DNA from: Cycas panzhihuaensis
Taxonomy: Eukaryota; Cycadophyta
DNA: 64,000 nucleotides
NCBI GenBank assembly: GCA_023213395.1
Contig: CM041465.1
Location: 248,751,741-248,815,740 of the forward strand
Reading direction: 5' to 3'
How positions within the stretch are numbered: the stretch's first letter is position 1; each line of letters opens with the position of its first letter. The position numbers were made by a program, and so were the translations under genes. Positions 9,402-21,894 of this stretch are shown here, piece by piece. The notes under the pieces were generated by a model. The model saw nothing but the letters and a program-made list of their open reading frames with translations, had not been told where the DNA came from and did no database searches.

Positions 9402-10564
9402 CTCTTTCTTAATGTTTCCTTCATTAATTCTTACTCCAAATCTCTCTCTAAACTTTTTGGACTTATCTTTTCCTAATGGCTTGGAAAAGATATCAATAAC
9501 TTGTTTTTTATTTATATGGATCTATAGATAAGTTTAATTTCTTTGTTTTGTACCTTCTACTTGATGAAATAGTGACATACTTCTATGCATCTAGTATACA
9601 TGAAATACTAGGATATTTACTATCTTTAATGTGTTTTGGTTATCATCATTTGTTTTTATTACATTTTCTTCATATTATCCCAATTCATCAAGAATGTATC
9701 TTAACCATATGGCCTCCTATACTATCATTGCTACTCTATATTTTCTTTCACTTAATAGGAGTGCAACATTAGGTTGCTTCTTACTACACCAAATTATAAT
9801 AGCTAAACCAAGATTATAGTATCAAGAAGTGGAACTTTTTCTTTCATTACATCTTAATCAATTCAAGTAAGGTAATACCTCTAATTTAAAGTTGTTGTAA
9901 ATAGAATTTAATCCATGATGTAAACCCCCCTGTAGGTACTTTAGTATTTTCTTAGTAGCCATCCACTTAATTTTTCTTAATATCAAGTATTTTCTTAGTT
10001 ATGTCATAAATCTAGATATTATTCCTACTAAATAGATAATATTAGGTTTACTATTAGTGACATAGATCTAAATATCAACACATTATCTATATAAAATCTC
10101 ATCTGCATCTTTTCCCTCATCATGAGTTGAAAGTTTTACTCCTATATCCATTGGTGTTAAAGAGGGCTTGTAATCTTCCATCCTAAAACTCTTTAGAATT
10201 TCCTTTCTATAATTGGCTTAAGAAACAAATATACTCTTAAATTCTCATAAAATTTCTATCCCAAGGGAGTAATAAATTAGACCAAGATCTGATATCTCAA
10301 AGTTATGTTTTAGATCCTTTTTTAGATCTTCCATCATAGAAATATCATTTCTAGTGATGAGTAGATCATTAACATATAATGTTATTAGAATAATTAGTTG
10401 GTCATCTGTATAGGATTTTTTGAAGCCACCATTTTAAAAATATTTGTCAATCCTAATGTACCATGCTTTAGGTGTCTATTTTAAGCCATATATTATTTTG
10501 TTAAGCTGATAAACCAAAAATTCTTTTCTTTTTTCTCAACAACCAAGTGGTTGCTCCATGTAGG
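9402..10564 (-). pseudogene. C RNase H and C-terminal reverse transcriptase
   Basis: Heavily eroded. On the minus strand the 3' end reads VIDIFSKPLGKDKSKKFRERFG (9430-9500), the copia end motif. Upstream are RNase H and RT fragments, then FLVYQLNKIIYGLK (10470-10520) and YMEQPLG (10540-10560). The RT is cut at 10564, directly after the block that normally follows FLNGDLxEE. That missing block is found at 17486 onward, on the other side of element D. Confidence 0.82.
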
Positions 10565-10569
10565 CTTCT

Positions 10570-11106
10570 TGTTGAGTTAAGCATTCAGCTCTGATGCAAA
10601 ATGTGAAGGCGATATGTCCTCCAATACCATAATGACAACCTAGTATCTCTTGGAGAGAATGTGTACTAAGAGATTAAGATGATTAGCATCACATTAATTA
10701 TACTAGATGAAGAAGAAATTAAGCAATCATAAACTCAAGCCTATAAAAGATAATAGAAATGGAGGAGTAAGAATTATTCCTATCTCCAAATAACAAAATT
10801 AGCTTATATTCAATTAAGTAACATAATAATATAATACCTCATTCTTACTACTTCATATTGAGAAATGGTCTTAATATATAGAGAAGAATGAGGAAGCTTA
10901 GTACTCTGCATATTTGACACTTGTCAAACATGCATACCATGAGCTATGTACACTCACATATATAAAAGTGTATAAAGAATACCTTACCCCTCAAGTCATA
11001 GCATTATATGACTAAAAAGAATTTGGGTGTATGCCTTAGTACATTAGATGATAAGCTACCCTTACATAAAGTACATTACTTAACATTTAAACATAAAGGT
11101 CTAACA
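10570..11106 (-). repeat. D 3' LTR
   Basis: Aligns end to end with 16942-17480. Starts TGTTGAG, ends CTAACA. Contains, about 60 bases from its left end, a sequence close to a primer-binding site (CCAATACCA, complement TGGTATTGG), which also occurs in the partner as CTCTAATACCA. Confidence 0.88.
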
Positions 11107-11660
11107 CCCTTGCTTAATATATATAATGTTGAGTGTTACCATGGTAACTTTCTTAAATTTCTCAAAAATTTCTCTACTAAGTGGCTTGGTAAAGATGTTT
11201 GAAAGCTATTAGTCTATAGGCCTATAGAAGAGATTGATTTTTATCATTCTATACATGCTCCCTAATAAAATAGCAATGGACCTTGATTTGCTTGGTTCTT
11301 GCATGAAAAACTAGATTATTAATCAACTTGAGAATACTTTGGTTATCAAAATAAAGTTTGGTAGGGTGATTTTTCTCAAGTCCAAGCTCACTAAGAATCA
11401 TCTCTATCCACATAGCTTCACAAATTGTATTGACTGTAACTTTATACTTTGCTTTTGTGGAGGATAAGGTAACATTAGGTTGCCTCTTATAACTCCATAA
11501 AATAACTCTTAATCCAAGGTTAAAGTAATATCTTAAGATCAAGCATCAATTATCCTAGTATCCTACCTAATTAGAGTCTAAGAATCCCTCCAAAATGAAG
11601 TTTTCATTATGTGTATATTATAGACCATGCTACAATGTAACTTTTAGATATCTTAATATA
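11107..11660 (-). pseudogene. D RNase H region
   Basis: The open part 11249-11542 contains VILWSYKRQPNVTLSSTKAK, the W…KQ…VxLSSxEAEY block (Glu replaced by Lys), then YFDNQSILKLINN with the DNQS motif, and HARTKQIKVHCYFIRE. These are the closing blocks of copia RNase H. The tail between 11107 and 11248 holds a weak purine-rich stretch next to the LTR. Confidence 0.85.
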
Positions 11661-12760
11661 CGTTTGACTGCATTCCAATGCTTCTGATTAGATTGAGACA
11701 TATACTTGGAACAAATACTAACTATAAATGAAAGGTTTAGTTTAGTGTTAGTAAAGTGGATGAGACAATCTACTAGTTATCGAAATAATATGGGACCTAT
11801 TAGTTTTGCTTCCTCATCAAGTAATAACTTTATACTATTCTTTATAGTTATAGGTGAAGGTTTATGGTTCTTCATTCATAATCACTGCAAAATATCCCAA
11901 GAATATTTGGCTTTAGAGATGAAGATATGGCTTATTTATTTCCACACTTCTATGCCTATAAAATAATAAAGAAGACCTAGATCTATCATATGAAAACTCC
12001 TCTTAAGATCCTCTTAAAGAATCTATATCATTTTAGTTTCACTCCCAATGATCACTAAATCATTAATATATAACATAATAAAGACTGCATGGTTCTCCCT
12101 AACTTTTATATATAAGTTAAAGTATGATGAGGATCGATGATACCGTGTCTCTAAAAATAATCATTGATTTTAGAATACCATGCTCTAGGGGCCTATTTTA
12201 ATCTATACGATGTCATTTTGAGGTGATATACCAAGTGTTCTTTACCATATGAAATGTAACCAGAAGGTTACTCTAAATATACCTCCTCTTCAAGATTGCC
12301 ATTTAAGAAGATTCTCTTCACATCCATTTGGTAAATTGGCCATTTACATTGTGCATCTAAAGCTAATATTAGTTTGATAGTATTCATGTTAACTATTGGT
12401 GTAAAGGTCTCATTATAATCGATACCTTTTTTTGTTTGAACCTTTTAGTAACTAGTCAAGCCTTGTGATATTTGATTGAACTATTAGATTAGAATTTGGC
12501 TTTGTATACCCACTTACAGCTTATTACCTATTTGTCCTTAAATAGTTCTACCAAATCCCATGTTCCATTCATTTCAATAGAATGAATTTCTTCATCCATG
12601 GTAATTTTCCACTTTTCATTTTTACATGCCTTCTTAAAAGTGGAAGGTTTATCAACACAAAGCACTTTAGCCATAAATGCATAGTTATCTAATTATTGCC
12701 TTATTTTGGATGGATATTTTCTTTTAATTATTTAATTATCATGTACTAGTTGAGTATACC
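11661..12760 (-). pseudogene. D reverse transcriptase, decayed
   Basis: The minus strand gives YQMDVKRIFLNGNLEEEVYLE (12270-12335), SGYISYGKEHLVY and APRAWYSKINDYF (12150-12190). The catalytic region near 12050-12090 reads as the ILxLYxMLMI-type shadow of YVDD in a shifted frame. Upstream fragments of the fingers domain (WYKPNSNLI-type and LVEL) extend to about 12760. Several frameshifts; no open frame above 90 codons. Confidence 0.82.
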
Positions 12761-13560
12761 ATTTGGGTTACTTCTTCATAGTTATAACTATAACATCAAC
12801 ATCATAGGCCTATAATGATTAAATAACCTTAGAAGGACTACCAGCGTTAAGAGAAGCTAATTATGTGGATGGAGTAGAGGTTGATGAAGAAGCAATAGAA
12901 GTAGATGAAGAACATTATGTTGAAGATTGTAAGGGAAGAAAGTCCTCAATAATCTGCTTGCCTTTATCAAGAGGAATATAGATGGATGCTTGGTCTATAT
13001 CCTCATTATTTTCAACAAAGATGATATCTTAAGATATAAACATTTTTCTAGTAATGGGATCATACACTCTACATGGTTTACTGTTAATAAAGTAACCAAT
13101 GAAAATGCGTTTTAAACTTTTATCATCTAATTTTGTCCTTTATTATTAGGGAATATGTATATATTGCAATGCACCCAAAAGTATATAAATGACTAATAGT
13201 TAACTTTTTACAACACCAAGCTTCCTCCAGTTTTATGTTGATGACTATAGTAATAAGGCTCCTATTGGTGACATAAATTGTATGAAATGTTTCTACCCAA
13301 CAAGAAGGTGGAAGACCCTTTGTCCAAAGCTTCAGATTTATGTTTGATAAAATAAACCCAAAATTTATGTAATAAACCATCAATGAAAGTGATGTAGTAT
13401 AATACACCTTCAAGAGATAGGGTGGGCATGGGTGTACATAAATCAATATATATGAACCACAAATGTTATGATACATGACATGATTTACTTTTAGAAAAAA
13501 GGTCATGATGTTATTTCCCTATTATGAAGGCTTCATAAAGATATTTATGTACCTAAATCT
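12761..13560 (-). pseudogene. D integrase and linker
   Basis: Frames 13123-13506 and 13262-13462 on the minus strand together show the core: IDLCTPMPTLSLEGVLYYITF with the first catalytic Asp, FIDGLLHKFWVYFIKHKSEA, then after a frameshift CWVETFHTIYVTNRS and LEEAWCCKKLT of the C-terminal half. The DxNGG and AER blocks are missing between them, so an internal deletion removed the second and third catalytic residues. The linker with the DVIFVEN-type segment lies near 13010-13040. Confidence 0.82.
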
Positions 13561-14110
13561 TTAGAAGCCCATATACCATGTTTTTGTTAAGCATCATTTT
13601 AATGTTTTCTAGGTTCAAATGACATAGTATGTTGTGCCAATAGTATTTTTAGTTAGTAACTGATAAACATATACTGGTAAAATATTAAGTATCATACTTG
13701 AAAGATCCAATTTATAAAGCCCATGGTCTTCATAACCAATGGCAACCTCTTGATCATTCTTGTCACTTATGGTACATTTCCTATCTTTAAATAAAACACT
13801 CATCTATTGCCTATCTGATTAGCTAATAGATTGTAGCCTTTTATCCATTGATGGCATTGAGTTAGCATTACCTATGGGAAATGTAGAGGTAGGGTAATCT
13901 AGTGAGTAGAAGAAGATACTTTTTTCCACTTCGAATATCTAAATAGTCTCATCATTACTAATGATGAATGTTTTCCCTTTTCTTTCTTTAACATCATAGA
14001 CCAAACCATCATCTCTAGTTATATGATGAGATTCTCCTGAATCAACAATCCATGTGTGATCATTACTTGTGTTATAATAGGTATAAAATAATTTATCATC
14101 ATCTACAAAT
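13561..14110 (-). pseudogene. D protease and pre-integrase
   Basis: Active-site motif WIVDSGESHHITRDD at 14010-14060 (Ala of DSGA replaced by Glu), followed by the strand GKTFIISNDETI and the pre-integrase segment SVLFKDRKCTISDKND with GLYKLDL (13615-13803). This corresponds to the copia order after the CCHC knuckle. Broken by stops between the blocks. Confidence 0.85.
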
Positions 14111-15300
14111 TGATTGGCATGGTATTAGTTGACACATCTAAATGTGTCATTTCTTCTGTGACCTACTTGAAATTTACCTTAATTTGGTCTATGAGGGGTT
14201 TGTTGCTATTAATTCTATTATTGTCTTTATTATTGTTATCGGTGCTAGTGTTATTGCTGCTACTGCATTTTAAATTAATGTTTATGACACTCTAGTTGAA
14301 TATAACCATTTTGGCCATAATAATGGCAAATAATATTACTAGCTTTTGATGTGCCAATATTCAAATTCGTAAACTATTTATTAAAGTTTTATTTAAGAGT
14401 TTATTTACACTTATACTTTACTATGAATTCTCTTGATGTAGACAACTCATCCTAGCAAGAGTAGATTTGCTCCTCATATAGTAAAGACTTTCAAATTGAT
14501 TAAAAGTCATTATATTAAGTGTTCCTCCTCATGTGATTGATGAAATGAAGTTATTGTACTCCATTTATAATACATATATTATGGTGGTCACAAGGTCTTC
14601 ATTTGATATCAATTTATATAATGTAGTTAATTCATTGTTGATCTCTTTAATGGAGGACAAAAAGGCCATCATAAGTTTAACAAATTTTAAAGTAAAGCAA
14701 TATTGCCTTAATCATCACAATATGAGCATCATCTCACCTTTCATACAAAGCAAGTAAAGTGTCCCATGCATCTTTTGAAGAAATAACATTTATAATATTC
14801 TAATTAATAATATTATTAATTGTCATATGAATAATTGCTAAGGTTATTTCATCCTTAGCTTCCCAACTAGTAACTAAAGTAAGATCATGACAGATAATAA
14901 CATTGTTATCAATTGAAATTTTAATTGGAATAATTTTTTAAACTTCACATGATATATAAGCCTAAAGTTCATTCATAATAAGTAATTTTTTTACTTATTT
15001 TTTCTATTCTTAAAAGTTATCTTATCCTATTAACTTAATGTAAATGCATCAAGTATGTTTATCATCACCATTATGTTAAAGTTGTTTAAGAAATGTTCTT
15101 GTAACTAAAAAATGAGTTAGAGACTTAAGGCTTTCATTGCTTAAGTTCTATCCATAAATATACCAACAACCTTAATATTATAAAGAAGAATCAACAACTA
15201 AAGAGAGTAATTGAAGAAGTTGAAGGATAGATAATAAGTTGGTCCAACCTTGATCTTTTAAATAGATCTAACAATTGGCCAATATTAAGTTTAGAATAAG
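14111..15300 (-). pseudogene. D gag and CCHC knuckle
   Basis: A degenerate knuckle ICHYYGQNGYIQLEC lies at 14290-14340 (one Cys and the His changed). Upstream, UBN2-type gag is visible: INNELTTLYKLISNEDLVTTI (14590-14660) and EYNNFISSITWGG (14520-14570), matching the usual LxxxGEPxSDxDLV and EYxxFVxSI pattern. The region 14760-15300 holds weaker gag-like fragments. Confidence 0.75.
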
Positions 15301-16925
15301 TGATATATGATTGATCTCCCACAGATGTACTGTGATTTCTTTAAATTTTACAACTCTAATAACACCCTTTTCAAATTTATTTTCATTTAAATATCTCAAT
15401 TATCATGCATTGACTATACAGTCGGTTGGTCCCTAAGAATGCACCAATCATGAGATATTTTATGCAAGGTTTTAACCTTTTTTGGGCCTCTCCAACAAAG
15501 ATTTTAAATAATTTTTTAACTGATTAAGTGGGTTAAAAATAAATTGCTTATGGAGATGATGGTGTTGCCTTATAACTTGCTTAAAAATTTGATACAAAGT
15601 GCTTTAAAAAGAAGTTATTTGAGTTCTTAAAATAATACTTTAAGTGTTGAAGAAATGTTGCTTGCTTATAGTACTTGAAGTAGGTTCATTTTTTAAAGTG
15701 CAAAATCAACTACTTAATGCATAATTTAATCACTTGCACTAACATGCAACCAAAATAATGTTCAGACTTTAAATTATTTCTAACATCCTCTAAAAAAGTT
15801 AATTTTTTAATTAAAATAGTGTTTTTTAGCCTTTTTTTTATGACTAATACTAAGAGGGCAACTTGCATATAGCCTTAAAAATCACTTATACGATGTGAAC
15901 TTTTCACAAAAAAAGTGTAAAAATGAGTTAAATCACTAAATTTTGAGATAAAGAACACACTCACAATTTTCCTAAAGTGTTAATTGAACTCAAAAAAATA
16001 AAAAAATGTAAAGTTTGGATTATAAAAAAGTAATTAAATAAGATTTAAAAAAAAACTTGAATGATAAACGTTAAAAAATGAAAAGTATTTAACTTGGGAT
16101 ATTCTTTATATATACCTTAACTATAACCTAAGATTAATTTTTAATAGTTAAAAAAAGAAAATTTTCGTAGAAAATGTTTGAGTAGTGATTGGTGATAAAA
16201 ACTCTGATCATGTAAGTTGATTTTTCTTACAAATAAATGATCTGATGACTACGAAACATTAGGCACATCTTTGTTAGTGGCTAATCAAGATTCCTCCTAA
16301 GTTATATTGTGTTTACTATAATGTGAAATGAATAGGAGCTAATTTTCTCTCACGAAGGGAACATGGACATATGGAGCTTAAGTTGTAGGATAAAACTTAA
16401 TTATAAGTCAAATTTACTCATTGAAATAGGGTTGTCTATGGTACAGATGTTTATAGAGAGCCTAAGGATAAGCCAACACCCAACCTACATATAAATATAA
16501 GATAAAATTAATATTTTTATAATGAAAATAACTTAGAATAATAATAAATCTACTAGTTACTATGGGATTTACCCTAGTATAGACCTTGTCAAGAATAAGG
16601 AGGTTCTAAAGCTAGTAGAGGAGATTCACACTGAGTACCTATAGATTTACTAAGAAATCGTATAAAAATAATTTTAATTTATAGAAAATTTGAGGAAAAA
16701 TATTGTATTCTTGGTATTTTCTTTATTGCACACATAAACTTAGCCTTAGAAAATTTCTAGAAAATAAATCTAGTGACTTTCAACCTATAAACACCTTGAA
16801 ATAATGAAAAATTATAGAAAATATAGTCAAACTTGGACTTGGATTGCCTTCGAAAAGTGAAGGTTATCACCAAGGGTTTGGTGCCACTTCTTTAAGCCTA
16901 TAAACAACTAATACTCTTCTCCAAT
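15301..16925 (-). other. D leader, no gene seen
   Basis: About 1.6 kb of AT-rich DNA between the gag remnant and the primer-binding site, with many A or T runs (for example 15803-15840, 16020-16080). No coherent protein frame was recognised. The part at 16850-16925 is also present next to the D-like LTR at 61225-61330, which confirms it as leader. Confidence 0.6.
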
Positions 16926-16940
16926 CTACTCTAATACGAA
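16926..16940 (-). other. D primer-binding site
   Basis: The minus strand reads TTCGTATTAGAGTAG right beside the 5' LTR, a decayed form of the tRNA-Met complement TGGTATYAGAGC. The D-like LTR at 60601-61205 has TTCGTATCAATGG in the same place. Confidence 0.7.
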
Positions 16941-16941
16941 A

Positions 16942-17480
16942 TGTTGAGATGAGCATTTAACTTTGATGTAAAATATGAAGGTGGTATATGCTCTAATACC
17001 ACAATAATAACCTAGATCTCTTAGACAAAAAGTATGCTAAGAGATTAAGATGATTGGCATCACATCAATAACATTAGATGAAGAAGCAACTAAGCAAGCA
17101 TAAACTCAAACATATAAAAGACATTAGGAATGGAGGAGTAGAAATTATTCCTATCTCTAAATAATAAGATTAACTTGTATTTAATTAAGTAGCATAATAA
17201 TATAATACCTCCCTCTCACTACTTCATCTTAAGAAATGGTCTCAATATATAGAAAATGAAGGAGAAAGCCTAGGGGGCTGCATATTTAACACTTATCAAA
17301 TATGCATGCAATGAGTTAGGTATACTACTCACATGTGTAAAAGTACATGAGGGGTACCTTGATCCTCGAGTCACAACATTATATAACTCGAAAGAATGTG
17401 AGTGTGTACTTTAGGATATTAGATGACAAATCACCTTTATATAAATTACATTACTTACATTTAAAGATAAAGGTCTGACA
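16942..17480 (-). repeat. D 5' LTR
   Basis: 539 bases aligned with 10570-11106, beginning TGTTGAG and ending TCTGACA. The duplicated CTTAT follows. An internal primer-site-like CTCTAATACCA lies at 16991-17002. Confidence 0.88.
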
Positions 17481-17485
17481 CTTAT

Positions 17486-17990
17486 TTCTTTAGATCACCA
17501 TTGAGAAATACACTTTTTACATATAATTGATGTAGTTACCACTTATGTTACATAACTAAAGTAAGTACAATTCTAATAGTCATTATTTTAGATACAAAAG
17601 AAAACATTTTATGATAATCAATCCCTTCCTATTATTTGAAACCTTTAGCAACTAATCTAGCCTCATATTTATCAATGAAGCCATTAGACTTATATTTGGT
17701 TTTGAATATCTAGTTATAGCTAATTACTTATTTAATTTTTAATAATCTTACCAAGTCCCATGCTCTATTTTTATCTAAAGTATGGATTTCTTCATTTATA
17801 ATATCCTTCCACCTTTGATCTTAACTTGCCATGTCAAAAGTGGAAGGTCCTTCAATATTAAATACTTAGGACATAAGAACATAATTAATCTATTGTGATG
17901 GTCATATTTTAGACTCCAATTTTATTTTTATTTAAGGTAGTTGAGTAATGGCAATAGTTTTCATATATATTTTAATTTCTTTTTTTTTTT
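17486..17990 (-). pseudogene. C reverse transcriptase, N-terminal part
   Basis: The minus strand gives EEIHTLDKNRAWDLVRL (17750-17800), DKYEARLVAKGFK (17640-17680), EGIDYHKMF and finally LHQLYVKSVFLNGDLKK (17490-17540). This is precisely the part of RVT_2 that precedes the fragment at 9402-10564. The frame ends at the D junction. The catalytic YVDD itself belongs to the left fragment. Confidence 0.85.
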
Positions 17991-18544
17991 TTTAATGGAA
18001 GAATACTCTCAACCTAAAAACCCTTTGAATCTTCAATACTAATTAGGGTATTGATTAGCTCAAATTCTATGAATTTAGATTCTTGTTATTTTTCAACCTC
18101 TTTGTTCTTTTCTTGTTTGAGACATAAAGTTCCTAAGTTAATTACTTTGTTATCTTCTTCAAAGTCGAGATCTTGAATTGTGTGAACTTTTCTTGACTCT
18201 AATTCATACACTCAATGGACTTTGCTTACTTTACTATATTCAATGAAGTTATATTTTGAAGTTTAATCATCAAATATTTGGAATATCTACTTTAGAATAT
18301 ATATATATGATATGTACCCAAAGATTTTAAAATGACCACCTTAGGTTTTTATCTAGTCCATGCCTCTTGAAGAGTTATATTCTTTATTGAATTTAGAAAA
18401 CTCCTATTAGTTAAATAGGCTACTGCATCAATAACTTTTCCCCAAAAAATCATGGACAAGTCTTTGCCCTTCATCATTACAGTGGCTTTCCTTACCAGGT
18501 TTCTATTCATTCTTTCTACCACTTTATTTTGTTGTGGCATATGT
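17991..18544 (-). pseudogene. C integrase C-terminal part and linker
   Basis: The open frame 18349-18540 begins at the PQQN block with the third catalytic residue retained (VVERMNR), followed by LSMIFWGKVIDAVAYLTNRS and ITLQEAWT. Its N-terminal continuation is at 24929, across element E. The rest, to about 17991, is the integrase tail and acidic linker in broken frames. Confidence 0.88.
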
Positions 18545-18986
18545 TGTTAAAACTATGTAATATCACCTTCATTTCTTTCTAACACATGTTAATTTTATGT
18601 ACATTAGGTGTATTTTATACCTTAAGGTGACCCACATTATAAATTTAATCTTATTATATAATCTAGTTGGGTCTGCTATATGTGCTGCTTAGTTAGCCAA
18701 TTATAATCCTCAAAATATTAATGGATTGCTTATAAATTGAGCATGTATCATTCTTTTATATATTATCTTGATATGCATATAGAAACTCTACTCAAATTGA
18801 GCCTTACATGGTGACCATTTCACTCGTGCTCTGCCCAAATTAAGCCTTACATGGTGACCAATTCACTCGTGCTTTATTTATCTCAGTTCTGCTTTGTTGT
18901 TTCGCTCGTTGTCTACATTATTTTGATATTGTAATTTGAATGTTAATTAGTAGCATATGATTTATAGATTCTGGATGTTTCTCTCA
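18545..18986 (+). repeat. E 5' LTR with internal 42-bp duplication
   Basis: Starts TGTTAAAAC, ends TTCTCTCA. It contains two adjacent copies of a block beginning AAATTGAGCCTTACATGGTG (from about 18799 and 18837). The 3' LTR has one copy, which accounts for the 42-base length difference. Confidence 0.9.
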
Positions 18987-18999
18987 TGGTATTAGAGCT
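18987..18999 (+). other. E primer-binding site
   Basis: TGGTATTAGAGCT begins immediately after the LTR. It matches the tRNA-Met complement with one change. Confidence 0.9.
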
Positions 19000-20976
19000 A
19001 GTTGTGCTCTAATTTAAAATTTGTTGAGTAAGTATTAACAAATGGAGGCTCATTCCCTCACAACAACACCCTATTTTGCTCTTATTTCTTCAGTTGCCTC
19101 TCAAATATTAATGCATTTTGTTATGCTAACATGAAGTATAGGTATGTTCCAATATATACCAGCCCCATACAACTGATAAATAATTCATTTATAGTTATAT
19201 GTAGTCTAGGTTCCGTTTTTAATTAAAAACCAGTGAAAAAGGCTCATTTCCAAGCCTCTCCAACCCTAGATCTGTATGTATCTACTTACTAAAGCGATAT
19301 TTCCTTCTCAGTTGGCCATCTAGCCTTGTTCTTTGCCTACTGGAGTATGTTCAAAGAAGTTTCATGCTCTCTTAAGCTCATTTTTGCTTAGATTGGATCA
19401 CACAACCCTTTTTCCTTCACTAGCTCATTCCTGCTTATTCCAAGTTTGTTTTTCTTCAAACTTGCTTCTATTGCCTCCCTCTAGATCTTATGCCCCCCTC
19501 TATGATCTTGGATTGATCTACATTGGTTTTAATCTTTGGATTGCCTCTCGTTATCTCCACAAGCTGGCTAATGTTACACGCAAGCCATGCGAGCTTCCAT
19601 AACCATTTCATTTTAAAATCTTTATAAATTTTTCATTAAGCTTTCATCTATAGTCTCTTCAATCAAAGTCTATTTGATTGATTCTTAAAATTTGGTAACC
19701 TAGCCCCCTTCTTTTGGCCCTTTAATCACTCATATGATCTTATTTTATAATTGACAGGGCAGACTTCAAAAGATAATTAACTCTTTTAAATCATTTTTTC
19801 ATATTCAACAAATTTATATTGTATTTGATATAATTTTAGGTCCATAAGCCCCCTAACTACATCAACTGGTAGTCACATACATTCTATAGGTGATCGAGGG
19901 CTAGTTTCTAAAGGGGCTTAAGCTCGTCTTCCTTTAAATTTTTCTCATAATAAGGTTCCTCCACTATTTTAGTTATATCTTAGCAATTGTAAGTCTAATT
20001 TCCAAACCATTTAGATTATCAAAAAGAAGATTCAAAGCTCTATAATTTGGAATTAGATTGAGATAGACTTGAAGTCATTTTATTGAAGTTATAAGATGCC
20101 AAATTAGACCTTGATGTTTGAGCCTATTTGAGTTTTTTTTCTCACTTTCTAAAGGCCTATTTCAACTTTTTAGAAGTTCTTATACTACTTTATGATATTG
20201 GTAATCCTTAATCAGCTATCTAATTCTATTTTTAAGGCTAACAAGTGCATGGTATTGGTTGTTTATATGTGTGCTCCAGGAAGATTAAAAGTGACTTTAT
20301 CATATGCATGATCCCATCAAAGAGTACTCTAAACCCAGCCTTGTCTTTTAATTTCCTTTATTTTTAGCTTTTATTTTAGTTATTTTACTTAAAAAAAACC
20401 TTTTTCTTATAATAATTTGTATATTAAAATCAATTTTCTCACATTAAATAAGATAATTTCCTAATTAATCACCCTTATTCTAGCCTTATAAGGGGAATGA
20501 TTATGACCCATGAAGTTACCACCTTGTACACACCTTTGGTGTACTCTAATTTCCTAAGAAAACCATTAGCTATAAGGTGTAATAAGTGATAGGCTGAGTT
20601 GTTGACTTTACCATTAGAGTTTAAGACCAAGCTAGACCTAGAAGGGGTGAGTACCTCAGTCAGTTAAGTTTTCACTATTAGATATGTCGCTAGGCATAAG
20701 TCCAATACAGGTGGAGAAATAAATCAAGAGGGTTTTATACCTTCATTACAGCCCATGTCTTGAGGTATATCAAGCCTCAAGCTCATGTACTAATATATCA
20801 AGTCCCTAGTTTGCCATTTATGGGTAGCTTCCACTAGATAAGATGATAATCTAGAACTTTGTTGGAGACCCTTGAAACTTAGCATCCTAGATTAGAAGCC
20901 CCTTAGGTAGACTAGTTCACAATCATAAAACCTTAAAAACACAAAACAAAATAGAAACATAGAAAAAATATCATAA
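19000..20976 (+). other. E leader, no gene recognised
   Basis: About 2 kb between primer-binding site and gag. It contains a 90-codon open frame at 19333-19602 with a Leu/Ser-rich product that resembles no family I know and is probably fortuitous. Long leaders are common in plant copia elements. Nothing else stands out. Confidence 0.6.
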
Positions 20977-21890
20977 ATGCTACTTTCCAACATAATTGAA
21001 CTTAATTGTGTCAATAATTTTATATCATGGAAAAAACAAGTAAGAAACCTTCTTATTATGAATGACTTTTATGCTTATGTCGGTGGAGACATATCCCTTT
21101 CTAGACCTAGACAGGACCCTAATGACCTTAACGACTTAATTCTACTTAATCTTATAGCCTTAGCTAACTTTAAAGTAGCTAGGGATAATATTGCCCTATC
21201 CTTCCTCCACTTGGTTGTTGAAGACTGAGTAAACTAGAATATTGAAATAACCCAAATATCTCATGAGGCATGGACTATATTTTGTACCCTCTATGAGAAA
21301 AAGGATGAATTTAGATCCTTAACCCTTAAAGCTTGCCTATTTGCAATCCCTTTTACTGTCAATATTACAAACCACTTGACTGAAGTTAAAACCATTAAGA
21401 ACTAGTTGATAATCCTTGGTGAACCATCTTCAGATCATGACTTAACATCTAACATCCTAAACATCTTACATATAGAATATAACTTCTTTATCTCTAAACT
21501 ACATGATAATTATTTAAAAATAGACTTCATAACCTTTGAGGGGATCTTATTATGAGAAGAGAACATATTCAATTGACTTGGGGTTACATCTACATCATAC
21601 TTAACCCCTACCTTTGCATCCCATAATTTAGAAAAAGGTAAGATTATCACTAAAGTAGCTTAACAACTTAGTCAACACTAGAATCTAACTCAACAATTAG
21701 ACTCTCTCACCATCTCTCTTAGAACCACAATATCAGTCAACTCAATAGCATCAACAACTAGTTTGCACCTTCTCTAATCCATGTCAATAGCCACACTAAT
21801 CCTAGTAATAACTACAGTCTCAACCTCAAAAAAATTAGCAAAGTAGACCAAATATCACTTGACTCTACTATGAAAAAAATCAGACACCTA
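20977..21890 (+). pseudogene. E gag capsid region
   Basis: The start is the first Met in an open frame, 20977-21228, with the gag N-terminal pattern: NFISWKKQVRNLLIMNDFYAY (W and L of the UBN2 start). After a TGA at about 21227, the capsid continues in frame: SHEAWTIFCTLYEKKDEFR, LGEPSSDHDLTSNIL and EYNFFISKL, the central UBN2 motifs. Other stops follow. The protein would form the cytoplasmic particle of the element. Confidence 0.85.
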
Positions 21891-21894
21891 TCTA

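Larger units (their letters stand above)
10570..17480 (-). mobile_element. Copia element D, inserted in the RT of C
   Basis: 6911 bases with paired LTRs of 537 and 539 bases and a near-exact target duplication (CTTCT 10565-10569, CTTAT 17481-17485). It reads right to left: 5' LTR, primer-binding site, long AT-rich leader, gag, protease, integrase, RT, RNase H, 3' LTR. All coding parts are broken. A related LTR on the plus strand lies at 60601-61205. The outer boundary was chosen because TGTT…AACA ends and the duplication agree; an internal primer-site-like motif had suggested shorter LTRs. Confidence 0.9.

Noticed and set aside
16991-17005. Taking CTCTAATACCA as the D primer-binding site and 17005 as LTR start
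   Set aside because: Homology between the two D LTRs extends beyond it to 10570 and 16942, where TG…CA ends, a second primer site and a near-exact target duplication agree.
19333-19602. 89-codon frame in the E leader as an accessory gene
   Set aside because: Leu/Ser-rich, no known family, and no second copy to test conservation.
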